Part shown: positions 1-6,705 of the stretch, in pieces | Layout: each line of letters opens with the position of its first letter | How positions within the stretch are numbered: position 1 is the stretch's first letter | Assembly (NCBI GenBank): GCA_023229065.1 | Contig: JALNZZ010000076.1 | Span: 1-9,876, forward strand | DNA: 9,876 nt | Direction: 5' to 3' | Source: Porticoccaceae bacterium | GTDB lineage: Bacteria > Pseudomonadota > Gammaproteobacteria > Pseudomonadales > Porticoccaceae | Notes under the pieces: model-generated | Database searches by the model: none | What the model was told of the DNA's origin: nothing | Seen by the model: only the letters and a program-made list of their open reading frames with translations | Position numbers and translations under genes: made by a program

Positions 1-34
1 CAGTTTCGCGGTTGTTGTTGTCCTGGACCGGGCC

Positions 35-1393
35 CTAAAGCCTTGCCACATCATTGTAAAGGGCCAGTACCATCAAGCCAATCACCAAAAAAAGACCGAC
101 GCGGTATCCGGCCATCTGGATCTTTTCTGATACCGGACTCCCCTTTATCGCCTCGATCGCGTAATACAGCAAATGCCCGCCGTCCAGTACAGGCACCGGC
201 AGCAAGTTGAGAACCCCGAGACTGACGCTGAGCAGAGCCAGGAAGCCCAAGTAGGAAGCCAGGCCGTACTGAGCCGAAGTGCCCGCCACTTTAGCAATGG
301 TTATAGGGCCACTCAAGTGCTTGGGGGAAATAAGGCCGGTAACCATTTTACGGATCGAATCCAGTACCAGCCCGGTGGTTTTCCAGGTCTGGCGGGAAGC
401 CGCCACCAGGGCTTCGACCGGACCATAGTGTATTTCGCGCATCATTTCAGCCGGCCACTCAGGCATTTTAACCGACATGCCTACCTGGCCGATAACACTG
501 CCGTCGGCCTGCTCGGACGCCCGCGGAGTGACCAGCACTGCGACTTCCTGGCCGTCCCGCAGCAGTGTCACTGCCAGCTCGCGACCGGGGTTGCTGCGCA
601 CCAGTTCCACCCAGCGGGTCCAGTCGGACACGGTCTCGCCGTCGACTCTGAGAATGCGGTCGTCGGCACGAATGCCAGCGCGCTCGGCGGGCTCGCCGGC
701 CATCACCTGCTCCGCCACCGGTAGCATGGCTGGCCGGTAGAGTTCGATGCCAATGCTGCCGATGGGGTCCGGGTAGTCGGCATCCACCTGCCAACCCGCC
801 AGTTCGGCAGCTGTTTCATATTGCAGATTGGAGTCCGGGTATTTGACGGTGAAGGTCATGGTGCCATCTTCACCCAGGCGGCGCAGCAATTGCTCACCCA
901 GCGCTTGCAGGGTGGGCGTGGGCTCGCCGTCCACGGCGACAATCTCTTGCCCCGCCTCGAGTTTGGCGCGGGCAGCGACCGAGCCCTCCACCACACCGCC
1001 TACCACCGGCATCACCCCCTGAACACCCAGCAGGTAAACCACCCAAAACGCGGCGATAGCCAGCAGAAAGTTGGCCAGGGGACCGGCGGCGACCACGGCC
1101 ATGCGCTGGCCGACCGTCTTGTTGTTGAAAGCCAGTTGCTGCTCTTCGGGGGCCAGCGACGCCTCCCGACCGTCCAGCATTTTCACATAACCGCCGAGGG
1201 GCAGCGCAGCTACTACGAACTCTGTGCCATGGCGATCGTGCCAGCGCAACAGCGGAGTACCAAAACCGATCGAAAAGCGCAGCACCTTGACGCCGCAGCG
1301 GCGCGCCACCCAAAAGTGGCCAAACTCGTGGATGGTTACCAGTACGCCCAGTGCCACCAGCGTAAAGAAAATCATCTGCAGGGTGTTTATCAA
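35..1393 (-). CDS. rseP: RseP, site-2 intramembrane zinc metalloprotease (sigma-E pathway)
   Basis: This is the inner-membrane S2P-family protease that cuts anti-sigma factor RseA within the membrane after DegS cleavage, releasing sigma-E; in E. coli it also clears remnant signal peptides. The 452-residue product is close to the E. coli length of 450. The zinc motif HEFGH lies at residues 22-26 in the first membrane segment, and the third ligand is D404 in NLLPVPVLDGGH near the C-terminus. Two PDZ domains lie at about 115-195 and 220-308, with recognisable GxxAxxAGxxxxDxIxxVDG-type cores. Membrane segments sit at about 8-25, 100-122, 380-400 and 430-447. The start is TTG at 1393-1391. It places HExxH exactly as in E. 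coli, is preceded by GAGG at 10 nt, and overlaps the dxr stop by 4 nt (TTGA). An ATG at 1375 would remove 6 residues and is less likely. The next gene is expected to be bamA, outside the window. Confidence 0.96.
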   Translation of the reverse strand: MINTLQMIFFTLVALGVLVTIHEFGHFWVARRCGVKVLRFSIGFGTPLLRWHDRHGTEFVVAALPLGGYVKMLDGREASLAPEEQQLAFNNKTVGQRMAVVAAGPLANFLLAIAAFWVVYLLGVQGVMPVVGGVVEGSVAARAKLEAGQEIVAVDGEPTPTLQALGEQLLRRLGEDGTMTFTVKYPDSNLQYETAAELAGWQVDADYPDPIGSIGIELYRPAMLPVAEQVMAGEPAERAGIRADDRILRVDGETVSDWTRWVELVRSNPGRELAVTLLRDGQEVAVLVTPRASEQADGSVIGQVGMSVKMPEWPAEMMREIHYGPVEALVAASRQTWKTTGLVLDSIRKMVTGLISPKHLSGPITIAKVAGTSAQYGLASYLGFLALLSVSLGVLNLLPVPVLDGGHLLYYAIEAIKGSPVSEKIQMAGYRVGLFLVIGLMVLALYNDVARL

Positions 1394-2562
1394 AGCGCCA
1401 TTGCCTCGCTATAAGTCTGTGCCAGTTGCCGGGCGGTGCGGTCCGCGTGTTGGACTGCAGCTATGCTACAGGGTTCACCCGCCGACCAATCATTGAGCAC
1501 CGCTTCCACCACCTTTGCAATAGCCGTGAAACTCAAACGGTGGTCGAGAAAGGCCGCCACCGCCACTTCATTGGCGGCATTGAGGGCAGCGGGATAGTCG
1601 CCACCGCTGCGCACTGCACTGGCAGCCAGCGCCAGGCAGGGAAAACGCTGCGGGTCGGGCGCTTCAAAATCCAGCCGCGCCACTGCCATCAGGTCGAGGG
1701 GCGCAACACCGGAGGCGATGCGCTCCGGCCAGGCCAGGGCATGGGCGATAGGTGTGCGCATATCCGGGTTGCCGAGCTGGGCCAGCACCGAGCCATCGAC
1801 ATAGGCTACCAGAGAGTGCACCACACTCTGGGGGTGGATCACAACCTGCACCCGGTCGGGCTCGACCCCGAACAGCCAGCAGGCTTCGATCAGCTCCAAC
1901 CCCTTGTTCATCATGGTGGCGGAGTCTACCGAAATCTTGCGCCCCATAGCCCAGTTGGGATGAGCGCAGGCCTGGTCCGGCGTCACACTGTCAAAACTGT
2001 CCAGGGGACGGGTACGGAAAGGGCCACCGGAGGCAGACAGCAAAATATGGCTGACACCGGCATCAGTGGCGTCCCGATAGCCAGCGGGCAGACATTGGAA
2101 GATGGCGTTGTGCTCGCTGTCGATAGGCAGCAAGGTGCCACCGCCTTCGCGCATCGCGGCCATAAACAGATCGCCGGCCATAACCAGCGACTCTTTGTTG
2201 GCCAACAGTACCTTTTTACCGGCGCGAGCGGCTGCCAGCGTTGGCAGCAGTCCAGCCGCTCCGACAATGGCAGCCATCACGGTATCCACGTCAGCGTGGG
2301 CGGCCACTTCAGCCAGCGCTTCCTCGCCCCACAGCACCCGGCAGCCAGCCGGAACACGCGGCTCCAGCGCTGCCGCTGCCTGGCGCGAGCCAGTCACCAC
2401 ATAGCGCGGCCGGTGGCGCTGGCTCTGTTCCGCCAGTACGTCGATACGGCTGTTGCCAGTGAGGGCAAAGACCTGATAGCGCTCCGGATGGCGAGCAATG
2501 ACATCCAGGGTGCTGACGCCGATGGACCCCGAGGCTCCCAGCACAGTGATCAGCTCAGCCAT
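1390..2562 (-). CDS. dxr: 1-deoxy-D-xylulose 5-phosphate reductoisomerase (DXR, IspC)
   Basis: This cytosolic enzyme performs the second step of the MEP isoprenoid pathway, converting DXP with NADPH and a divalent metal into 2-C-methyl-D-erythritol 4-phosphate. The 390-residue protein is near the usual 390-400. It shows the N-terminal NADPH-binding loop GASGSIG (9-15), LLANKESLVMAG (119-130), metal ligands D148 and E150 in PIDSEHNAIFQ, the flexible-loop HPNW (201-204), and MNKGLE ending in the third metal ligand E223. The ATG at 2562-2560 is preceded by GAGG about 7 nt upstream and lies inside the 3' end of cdsA (13-nt overlap). Its TGA overlaps the rseP TTG start, so the pair is probably translationally coupled. 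Its product feeds the polyprenyl substrate used by UppS two genes upstream. Confidence 0.98.
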   Translation of the reverse strand: MAELITVLGASGSIGVSTLDVIARHPERYQVFALTGNSRIDVLAEQSQRHRPRYVVTGSRQAAAALEPRVPAGCRVLWGEEALAEVAAHADVDTVMAAIVGAAGLLPTLAAARAGKKVLLANKESLVMAGDLFMAAMREGGGTLLPIDSEHNAIFQCLPAGYRDATDAGVSHILLSASGGPFRTRPLDSFDSVTPDQACAHPNWAMGRKISVDSATMMNKGLELIEACWLFGVEPDRVQVVIHPQSVVHSLVAYVDGSVLAQLGNPDMRTPIAHALAWPERIASGVAPLDLMAVARLDFEAPDPQRFPCLALAASAVRSGGDYPAALNAANEVAVAAFLDHRLSFTAIAKVVEAVLNDWSAGEPCSIAAVQHADRTARQLAQTYSEAMAL

Positions 2563-3401
2563 GCTCCCCCCTCAATGAGAAGAAGGTAAAGCAGAGCAAA
2601 CACTGGCAGCGCTGCACTGAGGCTGTCGATACGGTCCAGCAAGCCGCCGTGACCGGGCAGAATAGTGCCGCTATCCTTCACTCCCCGGTGGCGCTTGACC
2701 ATGCTTTCGACCAGGTCACCCAGCACCGAGGCCAGCGCGGTAATGGCCACGATCACCAGCCATTGCCAGCCGTGGCTATGGTGGGAAGGCGAGGCGTACA
2801 GAAACAGGGAGGCCACCACCAGCACTGTCAGCAAGCCACCGGCGAGACCTTCCACAGTTTTGCCAGGGCTGACCGCCGGCGCCAATTTGTGGCGCCCCCA
2901 AGCGCGCCCTGTGAAGAAGGCCCCCACATCAGCACCAGCGACTACCAGCACCACCAACAAGATTAGCCAGTGGCCATCCTCAAGATGGGCAAGCACTACC
3001 AGCGCCAACCAGGCAGGCACCAGGATCACGATCCCCATGACCAGGCGTCCGGCTACGCTGCCCCACAACACTGCACTGGAGGGAAAACCCTGCACCCACA
3101 GCAGGGCTAGCGCCCACCACAGGCAGCCAATAAACAGCACTGGCCTTACCAGGTCCGGCACTGGCCCCCAAGGGCCGTAGACACCGTAGATATAGAGGGG
3201 AATCATTAAGGCGGCGGCCAGCAGCAAGTAGGCAATGCGCCCCACCGCCCTCTCGACATTGGCAAGGTGCGCCCACTCCCAGCCGGCGATGCCAATGACC
3301 AGAGCTGCAAAGAGGGTAAACAAGCCGGGATTGAGCCCAAACAAAGCCCCAAGAAACAGGGCGGCCAGCACCAGGGCAGTGATAATACGCTGCCTAAGCA
3401 C
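2550..3401 (-). CDS. cdsA: Phosphatidate cytidylyltransferase (CDP-diacylglycerol synthase)
   Basis: This integral membrane enzyme makes CDP-diacylglycerol from phosphatidic acid and CTP, the branch point to PE, PG and cardiolipin. From the GTG at 3401-3399 the protein is 283 residues (E. coli 285) and begins MLRQRIITALVLAA, matching the family N-terminus. An in-frame extension to 3491 adds 30 residues (Arg- and Ala-rich) that lie wholly inside uppS and have no family counterpart, so I rejected it. A GGGGGGA Shine-Dalgarno-like run lies about 8 nt upstream of the GTG. The CDS signature is clear: HKLAPAVSPGKT (171-182), SVLGDL (225-230), KRHRGVKDSG (236-245), PGHGG (249-253) and DRID (256-259). 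About seven or eight hydrophobic segments are visible. It overlaps the end of uppS by 8 nt and the start of dxr by 13 nt. Confidence 0.96.
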   Translation of the reverse strand: MLRQRIITALVLAALFLGALFGLNPGLFTLFAALVIGIAGWEWAHLANVERAVGRIAYLLLAAALMIPLYIYGVYGPWGPVPDLVRPVLFIGCLWWALALLWVQGFPSSAVLWGSVAGRLVMGIVILVPAWLALVVLAHLEDGHWLILLVVLVVAGADVGAFFTGRAWGRHKLAPAVSPGKTVEGLAGGLLTVLVVASLFLYASPSHHSHGWQWLVIVAITALASVLGDLVESMVKRHRGVKDSGTILPGHGGLLDRIDSLSAALPVFALLYLLLIEGGAWLS

Positions 3402-4176
3402 GAGAAGTTCCCCCCGACAGGGTTGACGTTCTCTCAGAGGAGTTCTCAGAGGACGAGCCGCCAAAGCGGCGCTGGCGATGATAGTACTCATCGACGGCTA
3501 CATCGAAAGCTGCACCATTGAAATCCGGCCAGTACATGGGCGCGAAATACAGCTCGGTATAGGCCAGCTGCCATAACAAAAAGTTGCTGATGCGCTGTTC
3601 ACCGGCGGTGCGGATACACAGATCCGGATCCGGCAGATCGGCCATCGCCAGCTGGGCTCCCAACATCTCCTCAGTGATGGCTTCGGGCCGCAGATTGCCC
3701 GCTTGCACACGGCTGGCCAGTTTGCGGGCCGCCTCGGCGATCTCCCAGCGACCGCCGTAATCGACCGCCAATACCAGGGTGCGAGAGCCATGCCGGGTAC
3801 GGTTTTCCCCCTCGCTGATCAGTTTTTGCAGGCGCGCACTAAAGCGGCTGCGCTGCCCCACCACGCGCAACCGTACGTCGCGCTCGGCCAGGCGATTGAT
3901 CTCCCCTTTTAAGTAGGTGGCGAACAGAGACATCAGACCGCGCACCTCGGTGGCGGGTCGCGACCAGTTTTCGCTGCTGAAGGCAAACAGGGTGAGGACA
4001 TCGATATCGTGCCTGTCACAGGCGTCCAGCACTTCCCGCACCCGCTCGACGCCAGCCTGGTGACCGGCGATGCCGTTCAGACCGCGCTGGCGGGCCCAGC
4101 GGTTGTTGCCGTCCATGATAATCGCCACATGGCGCAGCGGGTGTGTGTTACTCTGGCTCGAAGTGGCCTGACTCAT
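3394..4176 (-). CDS. uppS: Undecaprenyl diphosphate synthase (cis-prenyltransferase)
   Basis: This soluble cis-prenyltransferase adds eight isopentenyl units to farnesyl diphosphate to make the C55 lipid carrier for peptidoglycan and O-antigen; it is also called ispU. The ATG at 4176 gives 260 residues (E. coli 253). Visible motifs are HVAIIMDGNNRWA with the catalytic Asp at D22, the GHQAG substrate loop (38-42), FAFSSENW (64-71), YGGRW, and a C-terminal IRTAGE followed by RISNFLLWQLAYTELYF. The more usual wording is IRTGGE, so the Ala is a mild variant. The start is not certain: an in-frame TTG at 4194 has AAGGG 9 nt upstream and would add six residues, while the ATG has only a GGGCGGG-like tract about 7 nt away. 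The C-terminal tail after RRFGG is Ser/Thr-rich and poorly conserved in the family. The 3' end overlaps cdsA by 8 nt. Confidence 0.96.
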   Translation of the reverse strand: MSQATSSQSNTHPLRHVAIIMDGNNRWARQRGLNGIAGHQAGVERVREVLDACDRHDIDVLTLFAFSSENWSRPATEVRGLMSLFATYLKGEINRLAERDVRLRVVGQRSRFSARLQKLISEGENRTRHGSRTLVLAVDYGGRWEIAEAARKLASRVQAGNLRPEAITEEMLGAQLAMADLPDPDLCIRTAGEQRISNFLLWQLAYTELYFAPMYWPDFNGAAFDVAVDEYYHRQRRFGGSSSENSSERTSTLSGGTSRA

Positions 4177-4253
4177 GCAGTGGCCCGCCCCCAAAACGAG
4201 TTGCCCTTCAACGCAGCCTCAGGCCGTGTCAGACGGGACGCTGGTCTCACGCA

Positions 4254-4266
4254 GATCATGATGATC
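4254..4266. other. 13-bp palindrome in the frr-uppS gap
   Basis: GATCATGATGATC is a perfect inverted repeat around one central base (six-base arms). It sits 8 nt past the frr stop in the 98-nt gap before uppS. As RNA it could form only a weak 5-bp stem with a 3-nt loop, and no U-tract follows, so it is not a terminator. It could be a protein-binding site or chance. I saw no convincing promoter hexamers in this gap. Confidence 0.3.
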
Positions 4267-4274
4267 AGCCTGAG

Positions 4275-4832
4275 TCAGATTTCCATCAGATCAGCTTCTT
4301 TCTCCGCCAACGCAGCGTCGATCTTGGCAATGAAAGAATCGGTAATTTTTTGAATCTCGTCCTGGGCGCGGCGCTCATCGTCCTCGGTGATTTCTTTGGC
4401 CTTGAGCAGCTCTTTGACGTCGGACAACACATCGCGGCGGATGTTGCGCACCGCCACCCGGCCATTCTCTGCCTCGGCGCGCGCCTGGCGGCTGTAGCCT
4501 TTGCGAGTCTCCTCGGTAAGAGCGGGCATGGGAATGCGAATGACACTGCCAGCCGTGGAGGGGTTGAGCCCCAGGTCAGACTTGAGAATCGCCTTTTCGA
4601 TAGCCGGCACGATATTTTTTTCCCACGGCGTCACCGTCAGCGTGCGGCTGTCGCCCACACCGATATTGGCAACCTGGCTGAGGGGTGTATCACTACCGTA
4701 GTAGGAAACCATAATATTGTCCAACAGACTGGGGTGCGCCCGGCCGGTACGGATCTTGTTGAATGCCTGGCCCATGGCCTCGACACTTTTCGCCATGCGC
4801 TCCTTGGCATCGGCTTTCAGTTCTTCGATCAT
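4275..4832 (-). CDS. frr: Ribosome recycling factor (RRF)
   Basis: RRF works with EF-G to split the post-termination 70S complex so that subunits, tRNA and mRNA can be reused. From the ATG at 4832-4830 the product is 185 residues, exactly the E. coli length, and aligns with it without gaps at the N-terminus (MIEELKADAKERM). Visible conserved stretches are IRTGRAHPSLLD (27-38), the SDLGLNPSTAGSVIRIP region (85-101) and VAVRNIRRD, with R129 and R132 at the E. coli positions. Charged helices at both ends fit the three-helix bundle of domain I. A GTG at 4838 would overlap the pyrH stop (GTGA), but the GAGGA Shine-Dalgarno (4846-4842) is then only 3 nt away. It is 9 nt from the ATG, so I chose the ATG. 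The site lies within the last codons of pyrH, implying coupled translation. Confidence 0.97.
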   Translation of the reverse strand: MIEELKADAKERMAKSVEAMGQAFNKIRTGRAHPSLLDNIMVSYYGSDTPLSQVANIGVGDSRTLTVTPWEKNIVPAIEKAILKSDLGLNPSTAGSVIRIPMPALTEETRKGYSRQARAEAENGRVAVRNIRRDVLSDVKELLKAKEITEDDERRAQDEIQKITDSFIAKIDAALAEKEADLMEI

Positions 4833-4834
4833 TG

Positions 4835-5572
4835 TCACTGTTCCTCGATCAATGTGCCTTCGTCACCACCCATTACGATACTGAGCAGCGCCCCTGGCTT
4901 GGACATGCGAAAGACTCGCAGCGGCATGTGGCTTTCCCGGCACAGGCAGATGGCAGTAAGGTCCATCACGCCGAGCTTCTGGTCCAGCACCTCGTCATAG
5001 GTCAGATGTCTGTAAAGGGTGGCTGTGGGCTCCACTTTAGGGTCGGCGGAGTAGACACCGTCCACCTTGGTGGCCTTGAGCACGATTTCTGCACCCACCT
5101 CAATGCCCCGCAGGCAGGCAGCGGAGTCGGTGGTAAAAAAGGGGTTGCCGGTACCGGCAGCGAAAATCACCACCTCACCGGTGGAGAGGTGGCGGATGGC
5201 GTGGCGGCGATCGTAATGCTCCACCACCCCACTCATGGGAATGGCCGACATCACCCGCGCCGAAATATTGGTGCGCACCAGAGCATCGCGCATGGCCAGA
5301 GCATTCATCACTGTGGCCAGCATACCCATGTGATCGCCGGTTACCCGGTCCATGCCGGCGGCATGAAGCGCCGCGCCACGGAACAGGTTGCCACCACCAA
5401 TCACCAGACCGACCTGCACCCCGATACCCACCAGCTGGCCAATTTCCAAGGCCATGCGGTCCAGCACCTTGGGGTCGATGCCGAAACCCTCGGCCCCCAT
5501 CAGCTCCTCGCCGCTGAGCTTGAGGAGAATGCGTTTGAACTTTTTGTCCTTCGCGGTACCGCTCTCGGTCAT
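4835..5572 (-). CDS. pyrH: Uridylate kinase (UMP kinase)
   Basis: This hexameric bacterial UMP kinase phosphorylates UMP to UDP with ATP, supplying UTP, CTP and UDP-sugars; in E. coli it is GTP-activated and UTP-inhibited. The 245-residue protein from the ATG at 5572 (E. coli 241) shows the amino-acid-kinase fold motifs: RILLKLSGEE (14-23), VIGGGNLFRG (57-66), GDHMGMLATVMN (79-90), GTGNPFFTTD (140-149) and ATKVDGVYSADP (167-178). GGGGAG lies 5 nt before this ATG, a strong Shine-Dalgarno that fixes the start. An upstream in-frame GTG at 5614 would add 14 non-conserved residues and lacks such a site. The gene follows tsf after 127 nt and ends 2 nt before the frr start. Confidence 0.97.
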   Translation of the reverse strand: MTESGTAKDKKFKRILLKLSGEELMGAEGFGIDPKVLDRMALEIGQLVGIGVQVGLVIGGGNLFRGAALHAAGMDRVTGDHMGMLATVMNALAMRDALVRTNISARVMSAIPMSGVVEHYDRRHAIRHLSTGEVVIFAAGTGNPFFTTDSAACLRGIEVGAEIVLKATKVDGVYSADPKVEPTATLYRHLTYDEVLDQKLGVMDLTAICLCRESHMPLRVFRMSKPGALLSIVMGGDEGTLIEEQ

Positions 5573-5646
5573 GGATTCTCCCCGGAAAAGAGGGGTGGAA
5601 TCCACTGAATCCACCCGGGTTCATTGATCTGCCTGATTTGCTCCAG

Positions 5647-5664
5647 GCGGGGCAGAAGCCCCGC
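5647..5664 (-). promoter_or_regulatory. GC-rich hairpin in the tsf-pyrH gap
   Basis: The transcript can form a perfect 7-bp stem, GCGGGGC and GCCCCGC, closed by a UUCU loop, 36 nt after the tsf stop. No U-run follows, so it is not a standard intrinsic terminator. It could be a processing signal, a 3' end stabiliser for the rpsB-tsf mRNA, or a pause site. The stem itself is certain; its role is inferred. Confidence 0.5.
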
Positions 5665-5679
5665 TGCGCCATCAGGAGC

Positions 5680-5685
5680 AGTATA
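5680..5685 (-). promoter_or_regulatory. Possible -10 element for pyrH
   Basis: TATACT on the minus strand, 14 nt after the tsf stop, matches five of six bases of the sigma-70 -10 consensus. No good -35 hexamer lies at 16-18 nt spacing and no TGn extension is present, so the promoter call is weak. pyrH is commonly given its own promoter in relatives, which is the only other support. Confidence 0.25.
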
Positions 5686-5699
5686 GCGGCGCGCTATTC

Positions 5700-6566
5700 T
5701 CAACGAGAAGCGCTGACCTGGGCCGCGACTTCAGCAGCAAAGTCGGCTTTCTCTACCACGATGCCCTCACCTACCTCGAAGCGGGTAAAGGAAAGTACTT
5801 CAGCACCGGCCTTTTTGGCCAGCTGGCCAACCTTGACTTCGGGGTCCTTGACGAAGGGCTGCTCGACAAGACTGTTCTCGGCCAGGAACTTGGAAACACG
5901 ACCGCCGATCATTTTCTCGATGATCTCTTCAGGCTTGCCACTTTCACGCGCCTGGGCCGCATAGATTTCCTTCTCCTTGGCGATCACTTCCTGAGACATC
6001 TCATCGGGACGGGTAACCTGGGGGTTGGAGGCCGCCACATGCATGGCGATGTCCTTGGCCAGCTCGGCATCGCCGCCGGACAGTGCAGTCAGTACGGCGA
6101 TACGGCCATTGCTGTGGACATAACCACCCACCACCGGGGCTTCCACCTTGCTGATGCGACGCACGGAGATGTTCTCACCGATTTTTTGCACCAGAGCTTC
6201 GCGGGCGGTTTCCAGCTCTCCGGCCATCAGCGCAGCAACGTCATCCTGCCGCTCGGCAAAGGCTTTGTCCAGCACCGTCTGTACGAAAGCCTGGAAGCTT
6301 TCATCGCGGGCCACGAAGTCGGTTTCGGAGTTGACCTCGACCACGACACCAAAGCTGCTGTCGTCGGCAATTTTTACTGCCACAAGGCCATCGGCGGCAG
6401 TGCGGCCGGCCTTTTTGGCGGCTTTCATACCGCTGGACTTGCGCAGGTCTTCGATCGCCTTCTCGATATCGCCGCCAGCTTCTACCAGCGCCTTTTTGCA
6501 CTCCATCATGCCGAGGCCGGTGCGCTCACGCAATTCTTTTACAAGGGATGCAGTAATCTCTGCCAT
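5700..6566 (-). CDS. tsf: Translation elongation factor Ts (EF-Ts)
   Basis: EF-Ts is the nucleotide exchange factor that releases GDP from EF-Tu so it can rebind GTP and aminoacyl-tRNA. The 288-residue protein (E. coli 283) has the N-terminal UBA-like EF-Tu-binding domain LRERTGLGMMECKKAL (about 12-27). The TDFVAR motif follows at 82-87; its Asp83-Phe84 match the E. coli pair that inserts near the EF-Tu Mg-binding site. Next come the core dimer-like subdomains and the C-terminal module (about 250-288). The ATG at 6566 is preceded by GAGGAG at 6 nt, a near-ideal Shine-Dalgarno. It is downstream of rpsB in the same orientation, but an intrinsic terminator-like hairpin separates the two, so tsf probably depends on read-through or on a promoter not seen here. 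Confidence 0.98.
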   Translation of the reverse strand: MAEITASLVKELRERTGLGMMECKKALVEAGGDIEKAIEDLRKSSGMKAAKKAGRTAADGLVAVKIADDSSFGVVVEVNSETDFVARDESFQAFVQTVLDKAFAERQDDVAALMAGELETAREALVQKIGENISVRRISKVEAPVVGGYVHSNGRIAVLTALSGGDAELAKDIAMHVAASNPQVTRPDEMSQEVIAKEKEIYAAQARESGKPEEIIEKMIGGRVSKFLAENSLVEQPFVKDPEVKVGQLAKKAGAEVLSFTRFEVGEGIVVEKADFAAEVAAQVSASR

Positions 6567-6607
6567 CGGTCGCTCCTCAATCCTGCTCTAAGTTAAAAAG
6601 TGGTTGG

Positions 6608-6632
6608 AAAAAAGGGGGCTATGCCCCCTTTT
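6608..6632 (-). terminator. Intrinsic terminator or attenuator between rpsB and tsf
   Basis: On the minus strand the sequence reads AAAA, GGGGGC, loop ATA, GCCCCC, TTTTTT: a perfect 6-bp GC stem, extendable by A-U pairs, followed directly by six T's. This is a textbook Rho-independent terminator. It lies 73 nt after the rpsB stop and 41 nt before the tsf start. Because tsf follows, partial termination (attenuation) that sets the S2 to EF-Ts ratio is the likely role. The symmetric A and T flanks mean it could also work on the plus strand. Confidence 0.85.
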
Positions 6633-6665
6633 CGGTACTACATGCGGTGCTGATGCGGTACTACA
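6633..6665. repeat. Three-copy imperfect tandem repeat, about 11-12 nt
   Basis: CGGTACTACA occurs exactly at 6633-6642 and 6656-6665, with a diverged middle copy CGGTGCTGA at 6645-6653; copies are joined by TG or ATG. The array abuts the base of the rpsB-tsf terminator hairpin. No function is recognised. Confidence 0.7.
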
Positions 6666-6668
6666 GGG

Positions 6669-6699
6669 CCCGGCCTGCGCCGGGACGGTTGGAGAACCG
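6669..6699 (-). promoter_or_regulatory. Two tandem hairpins just after rpsB
   Basis: The transcript can form GCGGUU-CUCC-AACCGU (five Watson-Crick pairs plus a G-U; core 6686-6699), followed immediately by CCCGGC-GCAG-GCCGGG (6 bp, 6669-6684). Both lie in the 3' trailer of rpsB, upstream of the terminator. Neither has a U-tract. They may stabilise the rpsB 3' end or serve as RNase sites; this is inference. Confidence 0.5.
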
Positions 6700-6705
6700 C
6701 AGGTA

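Noticed and set aside
1..34. Start of bamA after rseP
   Set aside because: bamA normally follows rseP, but these 34 bases contain no start codon with a ribosome site on the minus strand.
1426..2589. 387-codon open frame on the plus strand, antisense to dxr
   Set aside because: The minus strand encodes a complete, motif-rich DXR. The antisense product is His-, Gln- and Gly-rich without recognisable domains, as expected from a GC-rich gene read backwards.
3402..3491. 30-residue N-terminal extension of cdsA
   Set aside because: It is entirely inside the uppS coding sequence, Arg/Ala-rich, and absent from the family. The GTG at 3401 gives the expected 283 residues.
4143..5608. Long plus-strand frames of 285 and 281 codons opposite frr and pyrH
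   Set aside because: Both are mirror frames of well-conserved genes and have low-complexity His/Gln-rich composition.
5573..5614. 14-residue extension of pyrH from GTG 5614
   Set aside because: The extension spans the strong GGGGAG ribosome site of the ATG at 5572 and is not conserved.
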